Assembly (NCBI RefSeq): GCF_013184775.1
Contig: NZ_JAATVV010000005.1
Coordinates: 124,001-188,000, forward strand
Origin: Martelella sp. HB161492
Lineage (GTDB): Bacteria; Pseudomonadota; Alphaproteobacteria; Rhizobiales; Rhizobiaceae
Direction: 5' to 3'
DNA length: 64,000 nucleotides
The first letter of the stretch is position 1. Every line of letters starts with the position of its first letter. Positions 45,174-53,286 of this stretch are shown here, piece after piece. The notes beneath the pieces were generated by a model, which did not search any database, was not told the origin of the DNA, and was given only the letters and a program-made list of their open reading frames with translations. The position numbers and the translations under genes were made by a program.

Positions 45174-46106
45174 ATGCTTAAAGAGATCAAGGGCCTGCAT
45201 CACATCACCTCCATGGCGAAAGATGCTCAGGAAAACAATGACTTCTTCACCCGCGCGCTCGGCCTTCGCCGTGTCAAGAAAACAGTCAATTTCGATGCGC
45301 CTGATGTATACCATCTTTATTACGGCGACGAGGTCGGTACGCCCGGCTCGGTGATGACCTATTTCCCCTTCCCGCATATCGCCGCCGGCAAGCCTGGTAC
45401 GGGTGAGGTCGGAGAAACGCTGTTTGCCATTCCGAAGGGCTCGATCCCCTTCTGGCGCGCGCGTTTTGAAAAGAGCGGCGTCGCCATTCTTGGAGAGGAA
45501 GAGGTGTTCGGTGAAAAGCGTCTGCGGATCGCCGGACCCGACAGGGACGGCTTTGCTCTGGTCGAGGTCGACAATGACCATCGCGAAGGCTGGCTGAAGA
45601 GCGACATCGGCGCGGCAGAGGCCATTCGCGGCTTTCATGGTGCCACCATGCGGCTGAAGGATGACGGCGCGACCGCTGAACTGCTTGGCTTCATGGGTTA
45701 TGAGAAGATCGATCAGAAGGATGACTGGACCCGTTTCGCCATTCCCGGCGGCAACGGCGCCGACGTCATCGACCTGCAGGCACTGCCGTCTGCTGAGCGT
45801 GCCCGTCAGGGCGCCGGATCGGTCCATCACATTGCATTCGCCGTCGAAGACCGCGCTGCCCAGCTCGAAGTCCGCAAGGCACTGATGGATACCGGCTATC
45901 AGGTCACGCCGGTGATCGACCGCAACTATTTCTGGGCAATCTATTTCCGCACGCCGGGTGGCGTGCTCTTCGAAATCGCCACCAACGAGCCCGGTTTCGA
46001 TCATGATGAGGATACTGCTCATCTCGGCGAAGCCCTGAAGCTGCCAGGCCAGTACGAGGCCTATCGCGCCAAGATCGAGGAGATCCTGACCCCGATCGCC
46101 GACTGA
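45174..46106 (+). CDS. Ring-cleaving dioxygenase of the VOC superfamily (MhqO-like)
   Basis: A 310-residue protein with two vicinal-oxygen-chelate modules: IKGLHHITSMAKDAQENNDF (N-terminal metal His), GFHGATMRLKD, VHHIAFAVEDRAAQLEV, and GVLFEIATNEPGFDHDE (metal Glu). AAGKPGTGEVGETLFAIPKG is characteristic of the MhqO/MhqA-type hydroquinone-specific dioxygenases. Expected to cleave hydroquinone- or catechol-like rings with Fe(II) in the cytoplasm; exact substrate unproven. AGGACAG precedes the ATG. First gene of a three-gene set with a hydrolase and a pirin. Confidence 0.88.
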   Translation: MLKEIKGLHHITSMAKDAQENNDFFTRALGLRRVKKTVNFDAPDVYHLYYGDEVGTPGSVMTYFPFPHIAAGKPGTGEVGETLFAIPKGSIPFWRARFEKSGVAILGEEEVFGEKRLRIAGPDRDGFALVEVDNDHREGWLKSDIGAAEAIRGFHGATMRLKDDGATAELLGFMGYEKIDQKDDWTRFAIPGGNGADVIDLQALPSAERARQGAGSVHHIAFAVEDRAAQLEVRKALMDTGYQVTPVIDRNYFWAIYFRTPGGVLFEIATNEPGFDHDEDTAHLGEALKLPGQYEAYRAKIEEILTPIAD

Positions 46107-46160
46107 CAAAACGCCGTGGAAGACGGGGGAAACCCCGCCTTCCGGCTGAAGGAGACGAAA

Positions 46161-46769
46161 ATGCTTGATGAGACCTATGAGACCTATGAAAAGCCGGCAA
46201 CAAACCGCGACGCGCCGCTCGTCTTCACCTTTCATGGCACGGGCGGCAACGAGATGCAGTTTTCCGGCCTTGTCGGCGAAATCCTGCCGGACGCGGCGAT
46301 CATATCGCCGCGTGGCGATGTCTTGGAATTCGGCGCTGCCCGTTTTTTCCGACGCACCGGCGAAGGCGTCTATGACATGGACGACCTCAACCGCCGCACC
46401 GAAAAGATGGCGCGGTTCATCGCCCTCCACCGGGCTGCGAATGAAGGCCGGCCGGTCTATGGCATTGGCTATTCCAACGGCGCCAATATCCTCGCCGCCG
46501 TGCTGTTCAAACATCCGGGTCTTTTCGACCGCGCAGCATTGCTGCATCCGCTGATCCCTTTCGAACCGGAGAAGAATTCCGGCATGGCGAATACGAAAGT
46601 CCTGGTGACGGCGGGACGGCGCGATCCGATCTGCCCGCTGCCGCTGACGGAGCGGCTGACGGCCTTTCTCGATCATCAGGGCGCGATCGTCACCAGCAGC
46701 ATTCATGATGGCGGTCATGAGATCAGACCCCAGGAGATCACGGCAGTCGCAACCTTTCTGAAGGCCTGA
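46161..46769 (+). CDS. Alpha/beta hydrolase, phospholipase/carboxylesterase family (MhqD-like)
   Basis: From the ATG 46161 (MLDETYETYEKPATNRDAPL), with AAGGAGACG upstream, the product is 202 residues. Features are FTFHGTGGNEMQF, nucleophile elbow YGIGYSNGANILAAVLF (Ser), acid in TAGRRDPICPLPL (Asp) and HDGGHEIRP (His). The pairing with a MhqO-like dioxygenase matches the mhq quinone-resistance modules described in Firmicutes, where both are induced by quinones. The gap to the dioxygenase is 54 bp. Confidence 0.88.
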   Translation: MLDETYETYEKPATNRDAPLVFTFHGTGGNEMQFSGLVGEILPDAAIISPRGDVLEFGAARFFRRTGEGVYDMDDLNRRTEKMARFIALHRAANEGRPVYGIGYSNGANILAAVLFKHPGLFDRAALLHPLIPFEPEKNSGMANTKVLVTAGRRDPICPLPLTERLTAFLDHQGAIVTSSIHDGGHEIRPQEITAVATFLKA

Positions 46770-46820
46770 TCACCCCTCAATTGACCCACCCCGTAACGGG
46801 GCGGGTGCAGGAGACAGACA

Positions 46821-47516
46821 ATGGTACTCATTCATGACAGCATGCATCGAGGCCATACCCGTCAGGGCTGGCTCGATAGTTTTCATACCTTTTCCTTTGG
46901 CGGTTTTGCCGATCCGACCCGCATGGGCTACGGCGCCCTGCGCGTCATCAACGAGGACCGGATCATTCCCGGCTCCGGTTTTTCCGCCCATGGCCATGAC
47001 AATATGGACATTCTGACCTTGCCGCTGTCGGGCGCGCTGCGCCACAAGGACACGATCGGCAATGTCACGGTGATCAGACCGGGCGAGGCACAGCTGATGT
47101 CAGCCGGCTCGGGCATCCGTCACGAGGAAATGAATGCCTCTGACGATGAGACAGCCCATTTCCTGCAGATCTGGATCATTCCGGAAGAATTCGGCGGTGC
47201 GCCGACCTATCAGCAGATCGCATTGCCGGAAGAGACGCGCGACTGGTCGCTTTTCGCCAGCCGGGACGGCGGTAAAGACATGCTGAAACTGATCTCGGAC
47301 ACTGCGATTTCGATCGCCGCACCGCAGGAGGGCGATCGTCTGACCGTCACACCGAAGCCCGGACGCCGGCGCTTCGTGCAGATTGTCGAAGGGCTGGCGA
47401 CATTGGAGGGCGAACGGCTCAATCCGGGAACCGGACTTCAGATCGGTACGGAAGACATCGGACCGATAGACTGGGTCACCGGCGGCAAGGCACTGCTCTT
47501 CGACCTCAAGCAATAG
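46821..47516 (+). CDS. Pirin-family bicupin protein (YhhW-like quercetinase type)
   Basis: A 231-residue pirin: WLDSFHTFSFGGFADPTRMG, then the metal site FSAHGHDNMDILTLPLSGAL with further HKD.. and SAGSGIRHEEMNASDD, and a second cupin half (RRRFVQIVEGLATLEGERLN). YhhW-type pirins can oxidise flavonols such as quercetin. Third gene of the lysR-controlled set, 51 bp after the hydrolase. Ends 45 bases before a strong bidirectional hairpin. Confidence 0.9.
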   Translation: MVLIHDSMHRGHTRQGWLDSFHTFSFGGFADPTRMGYGALRVINEDRIIPGSGFSAHGHDNMDILTLPLSGALRHKDTIGNVTVIRPGEAQLMSAGSGIRHEEMNASDDETAHFLQIWIIPEEFGGAPTYQQIALPEETRDWSLFASRDGGKDMLKLISDTAISIAAPQEGDRLTVTPKPGRRRFVQIVEGLATLEGERLNPGTGLQIGTEDIGPIDWVTGGKALLFDLKQ

Positions 47517-47561
47517 CCTCCCAAGGCTTGAGCGTTTCCACGATCTCCGGGAACGCTCTCA

Positions 47562-47603
47562 CGCACCGGCCCGAACATTAGTTTCGATTTTCGGGCCGGT
47601 GCG
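47562..47603. terminator. Bidirectional terminator hairpin
   Basis: CGCACCGGCCCGAA (47562-47575) pairs perfectly with TTCGGGCCGGTGCG (47590-47603), 14 bp with a 14-nt loop, between two convergent genes. A smaller hairpin (GAGCGTT/AACGCTC, about 47530-47558) precedes it. Confidence 0.7.
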
Positions 47604-47616
47604 TTGACGTGTCGGC

Positions 47617-48594
47617 TCATGGCACCAGAAAGGTGAACGGCTCACGCGCCTGAAACAGCCCGGCAACATCGCCGCCCGGCGTGGCTGGATCGCCAAGGCC
47701 AAGCTTCATGGCAGGCGCACCGGCTTCAAGGTCGAAATCATCAAGCGTGATCCAGAAAACCGAAGGATTGATCACCGAATCGAAGAAATAGCGGCGCGTC
47801 TCATGGTCGATCACCGTACGCCACAGCGTCGAGGCAATATTGGGCTTTTCCGGATCGGCCATTCCGAGCGGCGTGCTGACAGCGCGCATCTGCGAAAAGA
47901 CGGATGCAAGGGCTGCCCGCTGATCGGCAAATTGCGGCGTCGATTTCAGATTATAGCTGGCACGCGCGAAACGGTCGGCCGCAGCGATGGTTCCGGGCAG
48001 GAAGTTCTTGCCGCCGACCAGATCCCAATAGCTGTTGATCGCCAGTTGCTGGTCATAGACCGGCGAATTGGTCATGACCTTGAAGTCACGGCCGTGATGG
48101 ATCGTCAGCCTGCCGCCGACGAATTCGAGGATCGCCGAATCGCCGGATGCATCGGACAGCGCCAGGTGCACCGTTGCGGGCTTGCCATTCGGCGCATCCG
48201 CACTGACAACCGTCAGCGGATCATCCGCCATTGCTGCAACGGCCTCTTCGACCGTCGCGAAGTTGTCGAGCATATATTGCAGCCAGGCACCCGCAGAAAT
48301 GAGCGGCTTGTTGCGCGTAGCAGGATCGCCGAAATCCGACTCGGCGAGATAGAGCATATTGCCGGCAAGTCCCGCCTCATTGAGGCCGTCGGACGTTGCC
48401 AGATTATAGATGCTGACAATCGCCGAACCATAGCGTGAGGTCCATTCCACGGAGGCCTCACCAAGCCCGCCATCCCGCTTCAGACCGCGTGGGAAAACCC
48501 AGAAATCCGTCTGCATATGGACATCGCTCCAGTCCATGTTGCGGCCGGTGATATAGGCGCCATTGCCAGTCTCATAGAATATCCGCGTGCACAT
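47617..48594 (-). CDS. Linear amide C-N hydrolase, choloylglycine hydrolase / penicillin V acylase family
   Basis: A 325-residue Ntn hydrolase whose N-terminal nucleophile C2 follows the initiator Met (MCTRIFYETGNGAYITGRNM), with R18 and D21 at the canonical positions (GRNMDW). A later Asn in VMTNSPVYDQQLAINSYWDL and Arg in LPGTIAAADRFARASYNL are also expected of the active site. No signal peptide, so it is cytoplasmic unless exported otherwise. In environmental Gram-negatives, family members hydrolyse penicillin V and some long-chain acyl-homoserine lactones. Convergent with the pirin gene. Confidence 0.9.
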   Translation of the reverse strand: MCTRIFYETGNGAYITGRNMDWSDVHMQTDFWVFPRGLKRDGGLGEASVEWTSRYGSAIVSIYNLATSDGLNEAGLAGNMLYLAESDFGDPATRNKPLISAGAWLQYMLDNFATVEEAVAAMADDPLTVVSADAPNGKPATVHLALSDASGDSAILEFVGGRLTIHHGRDFKVMTNSPVYDQQLAINSYWDLVGGKNFLPGTIAAADRFARASYNLKSTPQFADQRAALASVFSQMRAVSTPLGMADPEKPNIASTLWRTVIDHETRRYFFDSVINPSVFWITLDDFDLEAGAPAMKLGLGDPATPGGDVAGLFQAREPFTFLVP

Positions 48595-48650
48595 GCGCTC
48601 CGCCTCCCCAAATCGCTTCGTCGTTTCATGCTGACGCTATACAGTTTACC

Positions 48651-48688
48651 CGCCTGACGGAAGCCAAAAGCGCGGCTCCCGTCAGGCG
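48651..48688 (-). terminator. Terminator hairpin after the MDR gene
   Basis: CGCCTGACGG (48651-48660) pairs with CCGTCAGGCG (48679-48688) across an 18-nt loop, about 45 bases beyond the stop of the gene at 48735 on the minus strand. No long T-run. Confidence 0.55.
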
Positions 48689-48734
48689 CGATTTGACGCG
48701 CCGTCGCCATAGGTCCGAATGGGCGCGGCCTCGG

Positions 48735-49712
48735 CTAAGGCTGCAGCAGGATCTTGCCGGGGCGACCGGGCACAAGTGCTGCCTTTGCAGCATCTGCGAC
48801 GGCATCAAGCGGAAAAATACCGCCGACTGGCAGCGGCAGAGCATCAGCGACAGCAAGGCGCAGCAATTCACCGAACAGCGCAACCTTTTTTTCCGGCGCC
48901 ATCTCGTCGCTGACCTTTTTGCCCCAGAACCCTTTCACCGTCAGCTGCTTGAAGATGAGCGTGCCAGAGCTGAGTGCCAGCGGCGCGCCGGTGGCCGTGC
49001 CGAAGGTGACCAGCAGCCCGTCATCGCCGATGAGATCGCAAAGCGCCAGTGCCATTTCGCCGCCGACGGAATCAACGGCGGCCTTCGCGCCCTTTTCGCC
49101 TACCAGCGCCAGCGCCTTTTCCTGCCAGCCCGGCAGATCGGTGGCGATGATATTCTCCATTCCGAGCGCTTCCAGCTCGGCCACAGCCTCCTTGCGGCGG
49201 ACAAGATTGACGGTCCTGACGCCCCGCGCCTTTGCAAGCGCGGCAAACACCTTGCCAACCGCGCCGTTGGCCGCCGTCTGCACCACACAATCGCCCGGCG
49301 CGACATCAACGAAGTCAAGAAGCGTGATCGCGCTGAAGGGCATGGCAACCAGCTGCGCGCCGATTTCATCGGACACGGCATCCGGCAGGGGAATAATCGA
49401 GCCAGCCGATGTGGTGACATAATCCGCCCAGCTGCCGGCAAGCCCGGCGGCGGCGACGCGCTTGCCGATCAGCCCGGAATCCACGCCCGCGCCGACGGCC
49501 TCAATGATGCCGACGGCTTCCGAGCCGCCGATGGCCGGCAAGGCAGGCTTGACGCCGTAGCTGCCGCGCACGGTCCACAGATCGTGATTGTGGATCGGAG
49601 ACAGCAGCACCTTCAGCAACACCTCGCCAGCACCGGCCTCAGGGCGTGCCACCGTACCGGGTTTCAGGACTTCGGCCGGATCGCCAAAAATATCGTGGAT
49701 TGCAGCCTTCAT
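48735..49712 (-). CDS. Zinc-independent MDR oxidoreductase (quinone/enoyl reductase type)
   Basis: A 325-residue medium-chain dehydrogenase/reductase: GEVLLKVLLSPIHNHDLWTV, GSEAVGIIEAVGAGVDSGLI, and the NADPH site CVVQTAANGAVGKVFAALAK (AANGAVG). The structural-zinc cysteines of classical alcohol dehydrogenases are absent, as in quinone oxidoreductases and enoyl reductases. It sits divergently from the GntR gene (210-bp gap) and may fall under its control, but its role is not clear. Confidence 0.88.
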   Translation of the reverse strand: MKAAIHDIFGDPAEVLKPGTVARPEAGAGEVLLKVLLSPIHNHDLWTVRGSYGVKPALPAIGGSEAVGIIEAVGAGVDSGLIGKRVAAAGLAGSWADYVTTSAGSIIPLPDAVSDEIGAQLVAMPFSAITLLDFVDVAPGDCVVQTAANGAVGKVFAALAKARGVRTVNLVRRKEAVAELEALGMENIIATDLPGWQEKALALVGEKGAKAAVDSVGGEMALALCDLIGDDGLLVTFGTATGAPLALSSGTLIFKQLTVKGFWGKKVSDEMAPEKKVALFGELLRLAVADALPLPVGGIFPLDAVADAAKAALVPGRPGKILLQP

Positions 49713-49859
49713 CGTCTCGTGCTCCTTTGGGTTGACGACACAGAGTGGTTTTGCCCAGCGGCATCATACCAACACCGGTTGTCCCGTATTTAAGCCGGCA
49801 CTTGCGCCGTATCAAACCGCGTCTTGCCGGATTTTGACATGAAAGATCAATGTCGATTT

Positions 49860-49869
49860 TTGTCGACAA
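49860..49869. promoter_or_regulatory. Candidate GntR operator TTGTCGACAA
   Basis: A perfect 10-bp palindrome in the context ATTTTTGTCGACAATTTGTG lies 53 bp upstream of the chosen gntR start. A near copy (TATTCTGTCGACAAGTTGCA, palindrome core TGTCGACA) lies at 53191-53198 before the hydroxyproline epimerase gene. Size and symmetry fit an FCD-type GntR dimer. Confidence 0.5.
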
Positions 49870-49922
49870 TTTGTGTTCAGAATTTTATGAAGAAACAGGC
49901 AAGACGGAGCGCAGGAACCCAG

Positions 49923-50636
49923 ATGACGGCAGAAGAACATCCAATCGAGAAGGTCAAGACGCGCGGTTCAGGGACACAGAAAGTCTACGAGGCACTGCGC
50001 CATGAGATTCTGTCGATGAAACTTGCGCCGAGTTCACCGCTGGATGAAGTCCGCCTGTCCGATCGCTTCGGCATGTCGCGCACGCCGGTTCGCGAAGCGC
50101 TGCTGCGTCTTGCAGGCGAAGGTCTGGTGACGACGCTGCCCAACCGCAACACCATTGTCTCGGCGATCAATTTTGCCGATCTGCCCCCCTATTTCGATGC
50201 TCTGACGCTGATGTATCGTCTCTCCATGCGCGGCGCGGCGACCAAGCGCGACAAGCCAGCCATGGAAAAGATGCGCGCCTGCCAGAATGATTTCATCGCC
50301 GCCGTCGAGGCGCAGGACGCCTTTGCCATGATCGAGGCCAATCGCGAATTCCACGTCGCCACGGCCGAATGTGCCGGCAATCCTTATTACACCGCTTTTT
50401 TCGCCCGGCTTCTCGATGAAGGCCGCCGCATTCTCAGGCTCTACTACCAGACCTTTGATGATCGTCTGCCGCGCCAATATGTCGACGAGCACGAGGCGAT
50501 GATCGCAGTGATCGAAAATGGCGAAATTGAAGAGGCCGACCGGCTGGCAATTGCCCATGCCGACCAGATCGTCCGTCAGATTCAGGAATATCTCGCCCGC
50601 GATACCGGTCAGGCCCGCGGGCTGAAACTCGGCTAA
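49923..50636 (+). CDS. GntR-family regulator with FCD domain
   Basis: Start at the ATG 49923 (MTAEEHPIEKVKTRGSGTQK), with AGGAA upstream, gives 237 residues; upstream ATGs exist. The winged helix is LDEVRLSDRFGMSRTPVREA LLRLAGEGLV (read across two segments), followed by an FCD ligand-binding domain with metal ligands expected in EANREFHVATAECAGN, DEHEAMIAVIENG and AIAHADQI. It leads a same-strand series of hydroxyproline genes and is the likely local regulator, answering to an amino acid or keto acid. Confidence 0.9.
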   Translation: MTAEEHPIEKVKTRGSGTQKVYEALRHEILSMKLAPSSPLDEVRLSDRFGMSRTPVREALLRLAGEGLVTTLPNRNTIVSAINFADLPPYFDALTLMYRLSMRGAATKRDKPAMEKMRACQNDFIAAVEAQDAFAMIEANREFHVATAECAGNPYYTAFFARLLDEGRRILRLYYQTFDDRLPRQYVDEHEAMIAVIENGEIEEADRLAIAHADQIVRQIQEYLARDTGQARGLKLG

Positions 50637-50731
50637 CGCATCGTTCCGACCGAAAATCGGCAATGATCGCATGACAGAATAAAATAGCACCTTGCGTGGC
50701 CCGCCGGACCGCGCCTCCGGGGAACAAGACA

Positions 50732-51991
50732 ATGTCAGAAAAACAACAGCTTGATTGTGTCGTCATTGGCGGCGGAATCATCGGTGCGCTGAGCGCATTG
50801 CAACTCATCAGAGATGGTCGCAGCGTCACGATCCTGGATAAGGAAAGCGTCGCCGCCGGTGCCAGTCAGGGCAACGCAGGCATCCTCGCCTTTCCGGAAA
50901 TCACACCGATCGCCGCGCCCGGCGTTACCTGGAAGGCACCCGCCTGGCTGATCGACCCGCTCGGCCCGCTGTCGATCCGCTGGCCCTATGCGCCGAAGCT
51001 GGTACCGTGGTTCTGGCATTTCTGGAAGGCGAGCTTCCGCAAAAATTACGAGCGCGGCATTGTCACCCAGACGGCGCTGATGAAGCTTTCCATGCTGGCC
51101 TATGAAGCCGTCAGCACTGAAGAGGCGCTCTCACCCTTCTTCATCAATTCCGGCACGCTGGATCTCTATGACAGCGAAAAAAGCTTCAATGCTGCCGCTC
51201 CCGACTGGGCCCGCAAGAAGACCGCCGGTTTTAGCTTCAAACGGGTTGGCCGTGCCGAAATCGAGACCCTGCAGCCGGGCCTCGATTCCCGTTTCAGACA
51301 TGCGATCTGGTCGGAAGGCGGCATGCAGATTGCCGATCCGGGCGATTTCACCCGCGCCGTCGTAGCGCTATGCCAGGCAAGAGGCGCCACATTCCTGCGT
51401 GCAACGGCCAAGGCCCTCGCCCCTCGCGAAAACGGTGTCGATATCCTGATGGAGGACGGCACCACCATCGCCGCCGCCAATGCCGTGGTGGCGGCCGGTG
51501 CCTGGTCGAACCATCTGGCTGCAAGCCTTGGCGAAGCCGTTCCGCTCGACACCGAGCGCGGCTATAACACGACCCTGCCGCTGCAGGATTTCGCCCTCAG
51601 TCGGCAGCTCTATTTCAACGATCACTCCTTCGTCGTCACGCCACTTTCCGCCGGCATCCGTGTCGGTGGCGCGGTTGAGTTCGGTGGTCTTGACCTTCCC
51701 GCAAACTTTGCCCGCTCCAAGGCGTTGCTGAAGCTTGCCACCCGCTTCCTGCCGGATCTGAAGACAGAGGGTGGTGTCGAATGGATGGGCTTCCGGCCAT
51801 CCATGCCGGATTACCTGCCGGTGATCGACCGTTCGAAGAAGGCGCCCGCTGTCATCTACGCCTTCGGCCACGGCCATCTGGGGCTGACACAGGCCGCCGC
51901 CACCGGTCGGCTGGTTGCCGCGCTGGCTGCCGCCCGCACGCCTGAAATTGACATTGCCAATCTGCGTTTCGACCGATTCCGGATTTTCTGA
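50732..51991 (+). CDS. lhpB: FAD-dependent D-amino-acid dehydrogenase, probable cis-4-hydroxy-D-proline dehydrogenase
   Basis: The ATG at 50732 (MSEKQQLDCVVIGGGIIGAL) follows GGGGAAC and gives 419 residues. FAD motif VVIGGGIIGALSALQL, then AAGASQGNAGILAFPEITPI (DadA-like), and C-terminal FRPSMPDYLPVIDRSKKAPA with GHGHLGLTQAAATG. DAO-fold dehydrogenases beside a hydroxyproline epimerase usually oxidise cis-4-hydroxy-D-proline to the cyclic imine, feeding electrons to the respiratory chain at the inner membrane. The specific substrate is inferred from context. Confidence 0.85.
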   Translation: MSEKQQLDCVVIGGGIIGALSALQLIRDGRSVTILDKESVAAGASQGNAGILAFPEITPIAAPGVTWKAPAWLIDPLGPLSIRWPYAPKLVPWFWHFWKASFRKNYERGIVTQTALMKLSMLAYEAVSTEEALSPFFINSGTLDLYDSEKSFNAAAPDWARKKTAGFSFKRVGRAEIETLQPGLDSRFRHAIWSEGGMQIADPGDFTRAVVALCQARGATFLRATAKALAPRENGVDILMEDGTTIAAANAVVAAGAWSNHLAASLGEAVPLDTERGYNTTLPLQDFALSRQLYFNDHSFVVTPLSAGIRVGGAVEFGGLDLPANFARSKALLKLATRFLPDLKTEGGVEWMGFRPSMPDYLPVIDRSKKAPAVIYAFGHGHLGLTQAAATGRLVAALAAARTPEIDIANLRFDRFRIF

Positions 51992-52045
51992 GCCAGAACC
52001 CGGACCGCATAACCGACAATCGGATGAGAGAAGAAGGACGCCATC

Positions 52046-53176
52046 ATGGGTTTTGCACTGCCCGCCGTCACCATTGACCACAAGGCGCATCTTGCACGCC
52101 TGCGCGAAAGCCTCGACAAAAGTCCCTGCTCCGGCGTGCTCTTGGGTTCGACATCCAGTCTTCGCTATTTCACAGGGCTGGAATGGCATCAGAGCGAGCG
52201 CCTCGTCGGTGCCCTCGTCACCGCCGACCGGCTGACCTATATCGTGCCCGGCTTCGAGAAATCGCGGGTCGAGACCCTGCCCCGCGTCGACGCGGACATC
52301 GCGATCTGGGAAGAGGAAGAAAGCCCGGCTGCGCTGATCGCCCGCCTGTTCGGAGCCAGCGGCACGCTGGCGCTTGATCCCGATCTGCCGCTCTTTGTCT
52401 ATTACCCGCTGGCGGCAGCGATGGGCCCGGCACGGCTTGCCGATGGCAGCGCCATGATTTCAGCGATCCGCGCCGCGAAATCCGCCGACGAGATTGCCAT
52501 CATTCAATATGCGATGAATGTCACACTGGAAGTGCAGAAGCGCGTTCACAAGCTGATCGAACCGGGCATCCGTGCCTCCGACGTCGTTTCCTTCATTGAC
52601 AGAACCCATCGTGAGCTCTGCGGCGCCGGCAATACTTTCGCCATCGCCTCCTTTGGCACGGCAAGCTCTCTGCCCCACGGCGCCGATGGCGACCAGACCT
52701 ATGCCGAAGGTGACGTGATCCTGATCGATACCGGAACGCAGGTCATGGGCTATCAATCCGATCTGACGCGGACCTATGTGAAGGCGGAACCGACGAAAGA
52801 ATTCGCCAGGATCTGGGCCATCGAGCGCGAGGCGGAACAGGCGGTGTTCGACGCGGCAGCGCCGGGCGTACTACCCGATACGCTGGACGAGGTCGCCCGC
52901 AAGGTGATGATCGCGCACGGTCTCGGCCCCGATTATCATCTGCCGGGATTGCCGCACCGAGCCGGTCACGGTCTCGGCCTCGATATTCACGAAGCACCCT
53001 ATATCGTGCGTGGCAACAAGGTGCCGCTGGCGCCGGGCAATGTCTTTTCCGACGAGCCGATGATCGTCGTTCCCGGCCAGTTCGGTGTCCGGCTGGAAGA
53101 CTTTATCCGGATTACCGAAACTGGCGCAGAATGGTTTACCACACCAGCAAAGAGCCCAACCGAACCCTTTTCATAA
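52046..53176 (+). CDS. M24-family metallopeptidase (Xaa-Pro aminopeptidase/prolidase type)
   Basis: A 376-residue protein with a creatinase-like N-terminal domain (about 1-135) and an M24 catalytic domain with all five dinuclear-metal ligands visible: DTGTQVMGYQSDLTRTY (two Asp), LPHRAGHGLGLDIHE (His), DEPMIVVPGQFGVRLEDFIR (two Glu). M24 enzymes of this type cleave bonds next to proline. Between a hydroxyproline dehydrogenase and epimerase it could release proline or hydroxyproline from peptides such as collagen- or extensin-derived ones (inference). Confidence 0.9.
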   Translation: MGFALPAVTIDHKAHLARLRESLDKSPCSGVLLGSTSSLRYFTGLEWHQSERLVGALVTADRLTYIVPGFEKSRVETLPRVDADIAIWEEEESPAALIARLFGASGTLALDPDLPLFVYYPLAAAMGPARLADGSAMISAIRAAKSADEIAIIQYAMNVTLEVQKRVHKLIEPGIRASDVVSFIDRTHRELCGAGNTFAIASFGTASSLPHGADGDQTYAEGDVILIDTGTQVMGYQSDLTRTYVKAEPTKEFARIWAIEREAEQAVFDAAAPGVLPDTLDEVARKVMIAHGLGPDYHLPGLPHRAGHGLGLDIHEAPYIVRGNKVPLAPGNVFSDEPMIVVPGQFGVRLEDFIRITETGAEWFTTPAKSPTEPFS

Positions 53177-53189
53177 AGGGGCTTGTATT

Positions 53190-53199
53190 CTGTCGACAA
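53190..53199. promoter_or_regulatory. Candidate GntR operator upstream of the epimerase gene
   Basis: CTGTCGACAA matches the palindrome at 49860-49869 at nine of ten bases, and the 20-bp contexts are alike (TATTCTGTCGACAAGTTGCA). It lies 88 bp before the epimerase start, so it may add control by the same GntR at an internal promoter. Confidence 0.45.
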
Positions 53200-53286
53200 G
53201 TTGCATACGTCTTTTGGGCCGGGTCTGGTGAATGACCCGCCCTGGATTTCGCCCGTGATGACGGGCCCGAGGTTTTGGACACACCC

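Noticed and set aside
45054-46718. N-terminal extension of the LysR frame to 857 residues
   Set aside because: The extension is antisense to the VOC dioxygenase and hydrolase genes, which have clear motifs and ribosome sites. The LysR protein begins at 45053 or 45044.
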